Source: Sipunculus nudus
Taxonomy: Eukaryota > Annelida > Sipuncula > Golfingiida > Sipunculidae
Reading direction: 5' to 3'
Length of the DNA: 64,000 nt
NCBI GenBank assembly: GCA_026874595.1
Contig: CM049322.1
Span: forward strand, 46,437,340 to 46,501,339
Below the pieces are notes generated by a model. The model saw only the letters and a list, made by a program, of their open reading frames with translations, made no database searches and was not told the DNA's origin. Every line of letters starts with the position of its first letter. The stretch's first letter is position 1. The position numbers and the translations under genes were made by a program. Below, one piece after another: positions 1 to 10,726 of the stretch.

Positions 1-1320
1 TGACCTACGCATTAGTCAATTATTTCATCGGGTAAATCAAATGAGGCTAGGTAACACCCAAAGTTACCAAAATGGGAGATCTATTGACACGGTGAAACTA
101 ATTTGCTAAGAAACAATTAATATCTTAACATTTCTGAGGAAGTATGTAGTCTGACGTCAGTTATTATATGATGAAAAGACACTGACAGGATTCAAAAACT
201 TCATTTCGACGTAACACTCGGCAAAGGGAGTGAAATGTACGAAGCTTTTTCCCTAAAAATACAGCAAACGACCAGACTGCTGAGAAGTCTGTGCTAAACT
301 AACACAGTTCCCTTCCAGGTTACATATGTTTTAGGTATATTTATGTGAAATTACGGTATTAATAGTAAATACGCTATAGAAGATTCCATCGTATCAATGT
401 GGTGGTGATCTACGCGCTAATTTAGGGAAATATTTCCTTTCGTTAGCCAAAATGTATGGGCTTGGAACACCCTGACATAATGTCTCATATTAAAGATCAT
501 CAAGAGAGGTCGCAAAATAATGGTATACTGCCAAAATTGTTGTTTAGGCAAGAATGTCTTAAACGTAAAAATGTATTAAACGTAAAAATGCAAGAATTGC
601 GCTCATAATGAAAAGGGCGCACATTACGTTGAGTACGGCACACACACACAACCACACTTATATAACACAAATATTACCCATTTATGAATTTATCAGGTCA
701 CATCTTTATTACACCATGATAAATAGCGATACTATAATGTATTGTTCCAGATGATGGGTTGCAACATTATTATTATCTCTTTCCAGAAAGGAAAATATAT
801 TAACTTAGACTGAAATGTTTTCGAATGAATCATAAATAGGAGTTAATGATTTATTAGTTGTTACTGCATAGGCTGTTAGTTCATTTTTATGGTGAAGCAA
901 TATAGTCATGGGCAAAATGAGCCTTTTTCCTGTTCCCATTTATTTTCTATTAATTACACGGATTATTGTGTTGACAACTTTACCTAAGTTATAACGAAAC
1001 AAACATAGAATATAAATGTGAAGTCCATATATATGTATATCATCTTGTGAATGATCCCATGAAAAGTGTAAATACATAAACCAGTTTATTTGTAAATCCC
1101 CACTACTTCGCCCCTGTAAAGGACGTATGAAAGCAGATGTTGTGCTTAAGTGTAACAATATAACTATGTTATTTATATATGCGGGATTTCCGGAGACGCC
1201 TTTCAAACAGCAACGACCTATTAGCACTTGGACAATCAGCAGCAGTATGACTGTAGCATTATATCCATAGTGGTAGATTTACAATCAGCATGTGGTACTC
1301 TTTATGGATAAGCTTGCATT
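1..1320 (+). repeat. Unit A: block upstream of the domain exon
   Basis: This block matches 14,641-15,990 (unit B) and 33,726-35,040 (unit C) almost line by line. All three begin with TGACCTACGC and end near CTTTATGGATAAG. In B and C the block leads about 170-230 bp later into the Cys-rich domain exon. In A the match stops at about 1,320 and a tandem repeat follows. No ORF in it is shared by the three copies, so I read it as 5' flank or intron. Confidence 0.85.
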
Positions 1321-1880
1321 TGGACAGAAACTTGAAATTAGGTCATGGTGATCTATATACTGTGACCTACTGGCCGAAAATATGATGTGAGCGCTCAGAA
1401 AGTCAGACGGGGAACACTTTGTATCCATTTGGCTGACAATCTGCTGAGGCGATATTCAAGGATGTCCTTGATAAATATCCTTGGAAACATGAAATTAGGT
1501 TACCGTAACCTTTATTATGTGAGCTGTAGGAAAAAAAAATGATTTGAGCAGCCTTAAAGTCAGATGTATTCGTAAGCCTAAATTATTCCAACATAACATC
1601 CAAGGAGATTCTGGAAACTTGAAACAAGGTCATAATGACCTATTATCTGCAAGTGAATGGCCAAAAGACATGATTTTGTGCACCCAGACAATCCAAAAGG
1701 CCACAGGTTCTATACTCTTCAGACCTAGAAGTACATCTAACTGTACATCGAGGGATGCCTTGGACAAAAACTCTAAGAAACAAGAAATTAGGTCAGGATA
1801 ACATACATTCTGTGAGCTACTGACCGAAAACATTATTTTGAATACCCAGAAAGTAAAACGGGGCACAATTTGTAAACAGG
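1313..1880 (-). repeat. Tandem repeat, about 150 bp x 4, inverted relative to 42,410-42,880
   Basis: Four diverged units each carry a GAAATTAGGTCA-like core, then a TGTGAGCTACTGGCCGAAAA-like stretch, then AGAAAGTCAGACGGGG. The same units appear in reverse complement at 42,410-42,880 (TATAGGTCA..TGACCTAATTTCAGG). The short ORFs across it are not shared between units, so it is non-coding. Confidence 0.75.
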
Positions 1881-1959
1881 ATCAATCCCGTCATTTTTAA
1901 AGTTTATTTCAATAAATAAAATAAATAAAATAAATAGGACAAGAAAAGGAAGAATGTGC

Positions 1960-2580
1960 TGATTGTATCTTAATGTTTCCACTTAATTCAATCTACCTGT
2001 AAAAAGGTAGTTCAGGAAGATAACATTTTATGATAATTGTTTATATATTTACGAATCAATACTGGATAGATGATGATTTATCTGTTAGCTTTACATGAAG
2101 CACATATAGACGACTTTTTTTGTGGTAGTTTCAGAAATACGCAATCTGCATTCTTCCAAGACAGGTGAGAAACTTTTGGGTATATTCACGATATATTTAT
2201 GTTTGTTATTGTTTATAACACATAGTCTTTAAGAATCTCAATTCCGGAAAGTTGTACTCTGCAAAGTTGGCTATAAGTTAGCTTAATATGATTAATTCAT
2301 TCATCTATAACACTTGCGGTTTATGTCATGGTTAATAAAGTCAATGTAATAGATATTTCTGTTGTAATACCTGATTTGAAAATGAGAATTAAAGTTGTTA
2401 CATTTAGAAATGTCTTGAAAGGTACTATTTACTTTTCTGAGAACTATGGAATTTGTGTACTTTTTTCGCTAATCCTTGCATTTTGTGCATGCACATATTT
2501 GCATGCTTGCATGCATTATCTATTGTAGTGTGTTGAATAGGATGAATATATACATATTATGTGATATAAAAATATTAGAT
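1960..2580 (+). repeat. Unit A: downstream block with mini-exon
   Basis: Colinear with 22,120-22,640 (B) and 38,470-39,020 (C), including the TTTTTTTCGCTAATCCTTGCA stretch and the GCATGC-rich end next to the (TA)n tract. The roughly 20 kb that separates these landmarks from the upstream block in B is largely absent in A. Confidence 0.8.
2135..2164 (+). CDS. Candidate 30-nt phase 1-1 mini-exon, unit A copy
   Basis: A 30-nt segment lies between a good acceptor (TTTTTTTGTGGTAGTTTCAG) and a consensus donor (CAG|GTGAGA). The B (22,210) and C (38,653) copies have the same length and the same flanks. Read in phase 1, matching the domain exon, it gives ten codons (x-IRNLHSSKT-x), against IPVQHSTNT in B and C. 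Length, phase and sites are conserved while the residues differ, as expected for a short stalk exon. Function is inferred, and chance splice-like flanks inside a duplicated block remain possible. Confidence 0.35.
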
Positions 2581-2594
2581 TTTCTTAAATATTC

Positions 2595-2596
<2 letters not shown>

Positions 2597-2688
<92 letters not shown>
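2597..2688. repeat. (CT)n then (TA)n microsatellite
   Basis: About 30 bp of CT precede about 60 bp of TA. The tract sits at the same position as those ending units B (22,675) and C (39,039). The CT part is seen only here. Confidence 0.95.
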
Positions 2689-2692
<4 letters not shown>

Positions 2693-2926
2693 CTAATGGT
2701 GTAGCTCTTGTGTATATTCAGCAGTAGAAATGTAAAGTGCATTTAAAGAGTTAGAGTAACGCTGATTTATAGGTTAACGTATTGGTTATCACACAAGCTT
2801 TCGAAGCGAACAGGCTGAATGTAAATACACAGATTCTTGCATTATGGACTGTGTGCATTGTTAAATAACTGACGTCATTTGAAACTCGGAGTAATAACAC
2901 GATGCCCCAGCATGCTTAACGTTTAG

Positions 2927-2960
<34 letters not shown>

Positions 2961-2979
2961 TATATATATATATATATAA
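2927..2979. repeat. (TA)n with a CACA interruption
   Basis: About 50 bp of TA dinucleotides, interrupted once near the middle. Confidence 0.9.
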
Positions 2980-3147
2980 TATCATTCCATAATCTATTGC
3001 TTATTGTAATTCTATCATCAAGTTAAGTTAATACTTAGTTTAACACCCTATATATAAATAATAACCTATCGAACAAATCAGACAACTTTATTGAGCTCCA
3101 GATCCCGGTCGTAATTTCATTGTTTCACTGTATATTATATTTATATG

Positions 3148-3150
<3 letters not shown>

Positions 3151-3199
<49 letters not shown>

Positions 3200-3200
3200 T
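3151..3200. repeat. (TA)n microsatellite
   Basis: About 50 bp of TA just before the block shared with 40,395. The tract at 40,291 holds the matching position there. Confidence 0.9.
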
Positions 3201-3229
3201 ACTTGTAGTGTATATAAGCATAAAGCAGT

Positions 3230-3430
3230 GAAAGGATCATTACATGTTTCTTCTTTATTTGCCTCGTGTTGTTTTTCTGTTATTTGCCAGAGCCACGGGG
3301 TTTGAAGACAGTCAACGTAGTGATCATCCCAGTAATTGATTAGTTTTGAAATGTCAGTTGAATGTCAGTTGTTTATTGCAGCAGTAACACATTCTCCTGG
3401 AACGAAGATGAAACATTCTCACCTGATATT
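3230..3430 (+). repeat. Block shared with 40,395-40,615
   Basis: Matches 40,395-40,615, including the AGAGCCACGG segment after a pyrimidine-rich stretch and CATTCTCCTGGAA. The match is broken at 3,431 by the LTR-like insertion and resumes at 4,861. At 3,253-3,282 is a splice-acceptor-like pyrimidine tract ending in TTTGCCAG. In this copy the hydrophobic codons seen at 40,449 are deleted. Confidence 0.75.
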
Positions 3431-4860
3431 TGTGACGGATTTAAAAATCCCCCACCCCCCACACAAAATTGTGCACTGATACATGGTTGCACTGTCTCTC
3501 GCTTGTTTTTCCGTTCTGTTTGAGTGAGCTTATGTAATTCGGCCGCTTACGGGTGGAAGCACAGACTGTTGTCCACCACGTGAGACCAAACGCTTAGGTC
3601 AGTAGTTCATAGGTCACCAGTAGAGAAGTGAGGGGACAAGACATGTGTATAAAGCCTTATCTTGGGTGTAAAAGAAAATTCTCATGGCTCCCGAGTACTG
3701 TTAATTTTGTTAACGACCGTATTGTTAGTCCTGCGCCATTCAGCAAGGTCGGTTATAAATTGACAGGTAAGGCTTAATCAGACACACTCCTCCCACGACA
3801 ACCAACGTAAACGGATATCCAGGGGAAGCAGATGTTCGAGTGTCAACGGAAAGGTAGGAGATGAAGATCCGTAAGTTATTCTCCCTTGCCACTTTTTTCG
3901 TAAATGTAATTCTAGATTTTTAGTCTTAACTCCGAGTATAAAACAGGTTGTGGATACTTTAAGGGTTCGTTTGAGACTATATTTAAAAATATTTAGCTCG
4001 TTTTACGTGGAGGAAACGTAATCAAATACAGAGAGGCATAATTTTTATGATAATGTATTGTAAAGCAGAAGGTAGCTAAAATGTTTAGTGGACAATTATA
4101 GTAAGGGCTATAAGTTTTGTAAATGGGATGTAAATACGGCTATTTTTTATGATGTCAATATGCGAGGTATTGCAAATCTTGTTAATTTTGCCATTCACAG
4201 CGACTTATATACTTTGCCCAGGGGTAGGACGTAACCTAGGAACCTATCAATGACAGTAAGCCCTTATTTCATGCGTGGCACTGGTTAACTTTGCCTTTGA
4301 ATTTATTTGTATCCTTGCAAATTTTTCTCCTTATTGCTTATTACCCCGGGTAGGCTCACATCGGTGAGGCCAAACAGCGCAGGGCGCAATGTGGATGTTA
4401 TGTACAGCTGATTGAGTAGAGGACATCCCGGGATGGTGGAAGGTGTCCGGTAAGACGCAGCGCAGCACAACGGAACCGCATGGTTGATGCGGGATTCCTC
4501 AACGAGGCCGAGAGGTGGCGCTCAAGTGTGACCGGCGGGGGAGTGATTCGTCAGGGACGCGAAGGAGCGAGATATGGATGGTGCGGGTTGGTGCTAACTA
4601 TTGACTGAGGGCACACGAGTCCAGCACAGAGGACCTGGCTGCCACCAGAGTGCAGCGGATCGTGTGGCCGCTCAAGACGTCCTTCCAGATTTCGTGATTT
4701 GATGTTTAGCGTAGAGAATATTTTTATTCATTAGGGTAAAGGCATTAAAGATATGTATATCTTATATGCTGTTCTCCGTCATTAATGTGAGCTTTGAGTG
4801 TTTGTTTTTGTGTGTACGAGCGGTTGGGTGAAACAGACAGAAAGAGACAACATCGTCACA
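3431..4860. mobile_element. Probable solo LTR, Gypsy-type
   Basis: A 1,430-bp segment begins TGTGACGG and ends CATCGTCACA, so its ends form the inverted repeat TGTGACG/CGTCACA with TG..CA termini. The paralogous block at 40,610 continues without it, which shows insertion here or clean loss there. The interior is clearly more GC-rich than its surroundings (about 4,340-4,700), has a TATAAA-like site near 3,648 and no ORF. TG..CA ends, length and lack of coding fit a solo LTR. I could not see a matching target-site duplication (GATATT on the left, AAAGTA on the right). Confidence 0.55.
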
Positions 4861-5580
4861 AAAGTACACCATTTAAATCAAGCAAATATGTTTATACGAA
4901 CATTTTTATTTTCAAAAGATGTTGTGTCCTTTGTTTATAATTACTATCGCGGACGTTAGTTCAGGTTCGCTTTTTCTGAAAAAGATACTGTAGTGTCATA
5001 TCCATTTAAACGCTCATGCAAAAACCGAAATTCATTCTGAAACAGGAAATAGCCTTTGGGACCAGATATAAAAATAAATGCAAAGTGAAGGATCGAAGAA
5101 GGTAGGTTAATGGAAGAATGACTGGAACATACAGTATCACGTATAATGTATATTGAATGGTAAAGCTATGAGCATTAACTCAATTCTTTTACTCTATTAT
5201 TTATTGGTCAGTATATACAATTTTATGGATATGTTCAGGTGTCAAAACATGTCATCAGTACCATCAAAGATAAAAAATGTATTAAAAGTTATGATTAAGT
5301 AATATATGATTATAAATTGTGTATAACGTGAAATATCTATATATTATTTTGCGTATATTATTTTATACATTTCATCATAAAATACACAGAGAAGTATAAA
5401 ATAATTAATTCATTACATTTGTAGAGAGACAATAAGAAAGGTCATCGGGCATTCTATTTAATTTATAGTGACGTCTTGTCAACCCGATGTTGTCTGTGCG
5501 CGCCATACGACTAAGTAATATGATAGGGACACAACTGTCAGTGACGTTTAGCATAAAGGTTTATTCCCCTGGTCACTCAG
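4861..5580 (+). repeat. Intron-like block shared with 40,610-41,364
   Basis: Colinear with 40,610-41,364: AAAGTACACCATTT, TCAAAAGATGTTGTGTC, CATTACATTTGTAGAGAGAC and TAGTGACGT all recur in order. It ends in the pyrimidine-rich acceptor TTTATTCCCCTGGTCACTCAG. No frame is shared across it, so it is probably intron. Confidence 0.7.
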
Positions 5581-5795
5581 TTCTGGGAACCGCACACGCC
5601 TTCATAGATACAGCGGGATTACAGGAAAATGAGGAGAGAGAAGTACCAGAACCCGCGTTCGAAATTTTCCATTTAAATATAGATCATACTAAAATACCGA
5701 CAGGTCAGAAAGAGCCCCGCAAAAGGCCCATAGACTTAAAATATACTTTAAAATGTAATAAAGGACTGATTACATGCAGAGACAGAGAAAACTGA
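5581..5795 (+). CDS. Candidate terminal exon, 71 codons, basic/acidic tail
   Basis: An open frame follows the acceptor CCCCTGGTCACTCAG and ends in TGA. It is in phase 1, like the domain exon. It starts x-LGTAHAFIDTAG, passes an acidic stretch (ENEEREVPEPAFE) and ends with a basic Lys/Arg-rich part holding one LKYTL and two Cys. The paralogue at 41,365 keeps the acceptor, the phase and the frame (LGTINAIKDIAG..ENQERKTPEPAYE), with substitutions that mostly conserve residue type. That supports coding history. There is no transmembrane segment in it. It would suit a cytoplasmic tail of the duplicated receptor genes. I do not recognise the family. Confidence 0.45.
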
Positions 5796-6039
5796 CCCAA
5801 AACAATATTTAAATATCTGAACCAAGATGTTAGTTTTGAATCAGTGATAGTAGTGTATGAAGGTGAAGGAGTGAAGCATCCCAAGCAACAGAGGCATATT
5901 TACATCTGTTGTATTAAACTGTAATCTTGATCAGCATATAATTCAGTAGGATGGTCTTGTGAAGAATGTGTGATTTTGAAATCAATATCCTTTGTTATAA
6001 TCTGGAATCACTGTTATCATCAATGTTATAATCAAACAA

Positions 6040-6370
6040 ATGTTTGGACAGATGGCTCCTGTGACCTTGACCTCTGATGTTGTGACCCAAAAATTAAAAG
6101 GAATCTCCCCCTATTTGCAGGTGAGCTATCTATGCAAGATGGAAGGTCTGGAATGCAACGTTTGGCTTAGAATGCATCTACAACTTTTTAAAAAATGTGG
6201 GTCCTGTGGCCTTGACCTTTGACCCAATTACCCCAAAATCGAGAAGAATCCTGCTTTAGTATTGGGTCATATATAAGTCAAGTTTGAAATCCAGATGTCA
6301 ATCAAAACAGGAGTTATCATACCGAAACAAATTTGTGGACAGATGGACGAATTCCCTAAAATACATACAT
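6040..6370 (+). repeat. GTGACCTTGACC-type interspersed repeat
   Basis: Two diverged sub-units carry CCTGTGACCTTGACCT and CCTGTGGCCTTGACCTTTG, followed by CCAAAATC, and end in AATTTGTGGACAGATGGAC. The layout matches 7,510-7,705. I know the pattern as a common molluscan dispersed repeat. Confidence 0.65.
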
Positions 6371-6774
6371 ATAAGAAAAGATCGATAGAAAAAAAGTTCA
6401 GACAAGCCTCACACCCTCAATCCATGTAACCCATAGATAAGAAATGACTCCACTAAAAACAATTAATGAAATCAAGTCTCATTGTTTTTCAGTGGTTATG
6501 AGTAAACACCATCATTGAGACACCATCATTCTCTTAAAAATCCATATATTAGAAATATGGTGAATACACACAACTGTCCTATTAGGAATAACTATTTTTT
6601 CATGAATTATCCATTGTCTTTGATTGTTCTCCATAAAGAATAATGTTCTCATCCAAATACAGTACTTATGCTGCTCCACACTTACACATTCAAATCAGTT
6701 TTATCCCCCTTGTGTCACTTCTCAATCTCAAAATTTAAAAGTTATATAAAAAAGAAGAGGCAATTTGTCTCATA

Positions 6775-7016
6775 TCAATAATATGATGCAATTATCTCTG
6801 GCAATGCAAGTATGCAGAAACAGTTTGTGTGTAATGACACATGCCTAACAGTTTTACAGCCGGACAAAGATATAGATATTACATTGATTGGAATATCATA
6901 TTCTATGAAAGCATTAATATCATAAGGAGACTGGGATTTCCTCTCAAAAAGGCCACTGCCCCCATATATCACAGTAAATTTATTAATTTCAGACAAATTT
7001 AATTGTGTGTTCATTT
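6775..7016 (-). CDS. Weak candidate terminal exon
   Basis: On the minus strand an acceptor-like TGTTTCTGTCTAATACAG is followed by about 80 open codons in phase 1, ending in TGA. The peptide begins MNTQLNLSEINKFTV and has a mid-region with two Tyr-Asp pairs (SPYDI, EYDI) and three Cys. Composition is protein-like for such AT-rich DNA. No second copy in this window tests the frame, and the stretch lies between two dispersed repeats, so it may be chance. Confidence 0.2.
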
Positions 7017-7509
7017 CTGTATTAGACAGAAACAAGTAACCAAGGGGCCGTGAAGCTCAGCTGATTCTGGAGTTTTAAATCACTGAAATTAATATTGCAT
7101 GCAATGTGAAAACCTCACAGCTATATCAATGACAGTACTTAAGAGCAGGTTTGGCATTTTTATCTGTTCAGAATTAAAAACAATTTACAGATAACACAAT
7201 TTCTAAATTTGAAAAAAGGTCCATCACTGCCACGAGTCTAGGGACTTTATATGAAATACTTTTTACGAGTTATTGTGTTAACAATGCGTGTCCTTTTTCA
7301 TGCATATTTGCTAAGAGAGCGCAACCTTACTAGGTGTTCAGTAATGGTTTTTACCGCATAACTTACATAAAAATGGCTGAATATGACAATATATCATGCC
7401 TTGTTGCTGTTGACATGAGGACCTGTCCTACTGTAAAGGTGGAACAAACAATTATGGTTACAATTAAGATTTCTGCCCTGCTGAAAGAGGGGCCTATATT
7501 TAACAGCAA

Positions 7510-7705
7510 ACTGTGAATAACTTTCTTGACCTTTGACCTCCGGACCCCAAAATCTATAGGGATCTTCCATAATTGATGGTTAATACATATTTCAGGTTTG
7601 AACTCAATCTGTCAATCCTAACTGGAGTTTTCATCCGGAAAAGAATTTGTGGACGGACGGACAGACGGCACGAAGGACGGACGGACAAACAGACGGACAG
7701 GTTTA
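7510..7705 (+). repeat. GTGACCTTGACC-type repeat with GGAC-rich end
   Basis: CTTGACCTTTGACCTC, then CCCCAAAATCTATAGGGATC, and a terminal run of GGACGGACG/GACAGACGG motifs. It lies just upstream of unit B. Confidence 0.7.
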
Positions 7706-7881
7706 AAATCGTATCTTACTGATCGGACAAAAGTTATGTTATGATTAATTCGATGGTGTAAGATAAAAATTGCTAAAAAGCCTACAAATAAAATTTCATT
7801 AAAAATTAAATCATTGGTTAATCGCATGTGTTTAGTACAACATTCTCCATAATAAATTCCAATAGTCAAAATGATGAATTA

Positions 7882-8669
7882 CAGTAGAACGCCTGCATTA
7901 CGGTCACCATCGGGACTGGATGAAAGTGGCCTTAATACAGGATTGGCCGTTATACAGGACTTGACCAGGAGGGGGGTTAAATGTAACACGAAACCAAGTT
8001 CAGATTTTAATTACAATCAACAAAATTAACGTATATACAAATTATTAGTATAATACTATTATCAATAAAAAATAAAATATTTACAATCACGTTTGATGTA
8101 CGTGTTCACAAGGACATTAAAGAAAGTTTAAAGATCCACAGTTTGCCTAACGTTTGTCTGATGACATAATAATCGGGACCCGCTAGTTGTCATTCGTTAA
8201 TTAAATGACAAACACCCTGATTAAGATCCGGCTGCCACAACTGATTCCCAAACACACACGCAGGTGGGAACACATGCCTTACTATTGTGCGTACTAATGA
8301 GGCTGAGAGGGGCAGAACGACGCTGGCTACGTTTCAAACAAACCAGTCACTGTCGAGTGGTTACCTTTGTCCAGGCACTCATTAACAGACAGGAATGTGT
8401 GCGGATAATTGTGTAATGATATTTAGGTTAGAAGTGGCCGCTTGATTCGTTGAGCCCATGTCACGGAATCACTGCCCCTGACCGTAATTGAGGCGTTTCC
8501 CGGCCTGCGGGACCGAAAGACCTGGCCGTAATACGGAATAGAGGACCGACCGTAATTGACAACAAAATGATTATGAAATATAACGGGCGAAAATTCGGGA
8601 CCGGAAAATCTGACCGTTATAGACGTATTGGCCGTTATTGAGGTGTTGCCGTTAACTGGCGTTCTACTG
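7882..8669. mobile_element. Tigger/pogo-like non-autonomous DNA transposon
   Basis: 788 bp with terminal inverted repeats CAGTAGAACGCC / GGCGTTCTACTG, flanked on both sides by TA. The colinear site in unit C (about 30,170, GAATTATATGTAG) is empty. CAG..CTG ends, CGTTAT/CGTAAT subrepeats inside each end and a TA target fit the pogo/Tigger branch of Tc1-mariner. No transposase ORF, so it is a MITE-like deletion derivative. Confidence 0.8.
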
Positions 8670-8859
8670 TATATTAAGTATATAGGGAACAAGGGAAAAT
8701 CTATTATATTTTATATTAGACCATTTTTGTATCTGAATATAATCTTAACCTTTATGGAAGAACAAATTTCCCCTTAAGCCCTTAAGACCCTGTATTTACC
8801 GGTATTTACTTACAGCAGCACTGTGTGTATACTAGTAGTATTATTTTGAACACCATTGT

Positions 8860-9149
8860 TCATATTAACGAAGGTATGGTTTTATTTTTGTGTTTGCCAA
8901 AAACAGATTTTAATGTATCATTTACCTCTGTCCCATGACCATGGTTATAAGGATGTGCCCTGATTTGATTATCGAATGAAGCTTCGATTTGACATAAGAT
9001 TAATTTCAAAAACCACCAATACGGTTATGTGATTACTGCTGATAACACTCTCCAGCAACGTAGTAATACAAAACCAAAGATGTTGATTTAATGTTGCAAT
9101 TAGTTTTGGAAATACAACCATATATCGCCATGATGCTTTGAAAGGATGT
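8860..9149 (-). pseudogene. PYNHGHG-tail exon, copy T1 (frameshifted)
   Basis: Minus strand, after acceptor GTATATTTTTCAG. The frame starts x-HPFKASWRYMVVF, runs through LNQHLWFCITTLLESV and a hydrophobic ITVLVV, has one extra T (+1), and resumes as CQIEASFDN, HPYNHGHGTE and KHKNKTIPSLI before TGA. Copy T2 (30,355) keeps the same frame and residues, with a four-codon in-frame indel before HPY. YNHG resembles an SH2-type phosphotyrosine ligand (YxN), so a receptor tail is plausible. The family is not recognised. The +1 lesion makes this copy probably dead. Confidence 0.4.
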
Positions 9150-10140
9150 CTGAAAAATATACGTCATGATTTACCTCTTAAATAGAACTTCACCATCCAC
9201 AGTGATAAAGATATATCTTAATGAAGTTTATACTGTCATATTACTACCGTTTTAAATAGGCGTTCAATATATCCTCATCGCTAGTTTATTTGTTAATACA
9301 GGACAAAAGCACGTTGACGATTGTGGAAGGGAGCATTCGTCGTATTGCCTTATTGTACTCAAGGAAAGTGTAAGCGAATATATGATAATCAAGCAACATT
9401 GATCAAAACACAGTTCAGCTGTTCAGTGAAGATGACAATAAATAGTTGCACACATTAACCTAACATCTTGAGCTCTCTGCTTCAGTGAGACCACACTAAT
9501 CTGCATTCCTAAATGTATTTTTATCTTCACTGGTTGACTTCTTCCATTCTGTTTTTCACATAACATATATTCCATGTGTCTGATTCCCTCTGCTATTTCT
9601 TGTCGCAATTATTTTTCGTCCTTTTAAAACTAGATAAGGCATTTTTGTCATTTTTGGCGAGTGTTTTATTGAATATAAAATTTGATTTGTTCTTAGAGAG
9701 TGATAATTAATAACAATTAATATACTATTCCTTTTAAAAATAATCCATATTTAGTCAGTTACAATGAGTAAAAGTGCCTAGTCAAGTGAGAAAATTCCGT
9801 CGTCTTTGATGACGTGTACCTGCAATATACAACTGACATTAAACAGGTAAATAAACCGTTTAGTGACATAAAATCAGTAAAGCGGACTACTCACTATCCC
9901 ATACAATGGGCGCACTTTCTGGTCCCGTCGGCGTATACAGTGTATAGATCCTCTTAGGTTGACAGATACCAACTACTGAAAGGACATGACCTAAAATCAC
10001 CTGTATTCGACACGGAGACAGACCAGAAATTAGCGCGTGTCGGTCGATGTTGCATTCAAAAATAAGTTCGAGACATATTACTGACATCGAAAAATATCCT
10101 TGCAATAAATTTCAAGTTCCCTGAGTGTCCGACTTACAGG
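9150..10140. other. Gene-free stretch of unit B
   Basis: The first part (to about 9,335) matches 30,645-30,830. The rest, about 815 bp, is absent from unit C. The minus ORFs at 9,423 and 9,887 have no splice context or second copy. Nothing recognised. Confidence 0.6.
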
Positions 10141-10148
10141 ATTTTCAC

Positions 10149-10153
<5 letters not shown>

Positions 10154-10209
<56 letters not shown>
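10154..10209. repeat. (TA)n microsatellite
   Basis: About 56 bp of TA. In unit C the same place has (TA)n followed by GT repeats (30,830-30,865). Just downstream both units carry CCACCCGCTAACACGAGCAT, which looks like a pogo-type end fragment. Confidence 0.95.
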
Positions 10210-10213
<4 letters not shown>

Positions 10214-10726
10214 ATCCACCCGCTAACACGAGCATCCCGCTATGATGATATGTGATAGCTATATATAGCAGCATCACATGGAAGCACATGTTCCTTTTCG
10301 TATATACAGGGAGAAGGACAAAGTATATCAGGCAAAACGATAAAGTCCTGGTAGGATAAAGGTCACGTGAAATGCTTACTTGAGGGTAACTGCTCTTTGG
10401 ATTCAAATTGTATGTGGAGGTTGGGATATTGTTTCAGCCTAATTAAAAAAAAACTTTGATACATGCGTCTGAATAGGAAAACATAATTTAACCCCATAGC
10501 AACACCTTAATGACACTGTTAATCGTTACCTTGACACTGTTTTAGTTTATTTCATTAACTATTGCCAAACGGCCCTCCGAAGGTCACGCAGTGGACTTCC
10601 TACTAATCTCGGTATGTCGTTTTAATGTTTTTCATTTTTCCATTGACTATTCTTGGTTGGTTGCAATAACAGCAACTAAATGAAATATTGAGAAAAATGG
10701 AAAATGATGAGACAGAAAAAAAGTTC

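Noticed and set aside
2476-2727. ORF with SLSLS and IYIYIY runs (and similar ones at 3,120, 10,134, 22,545, 41,847, 45,597, 51,878, 52,658, 53,323, 62,965, 63,554)
   Set aside because: Translations of CT/TA microsatellites; no start context, splice sites or conservation.
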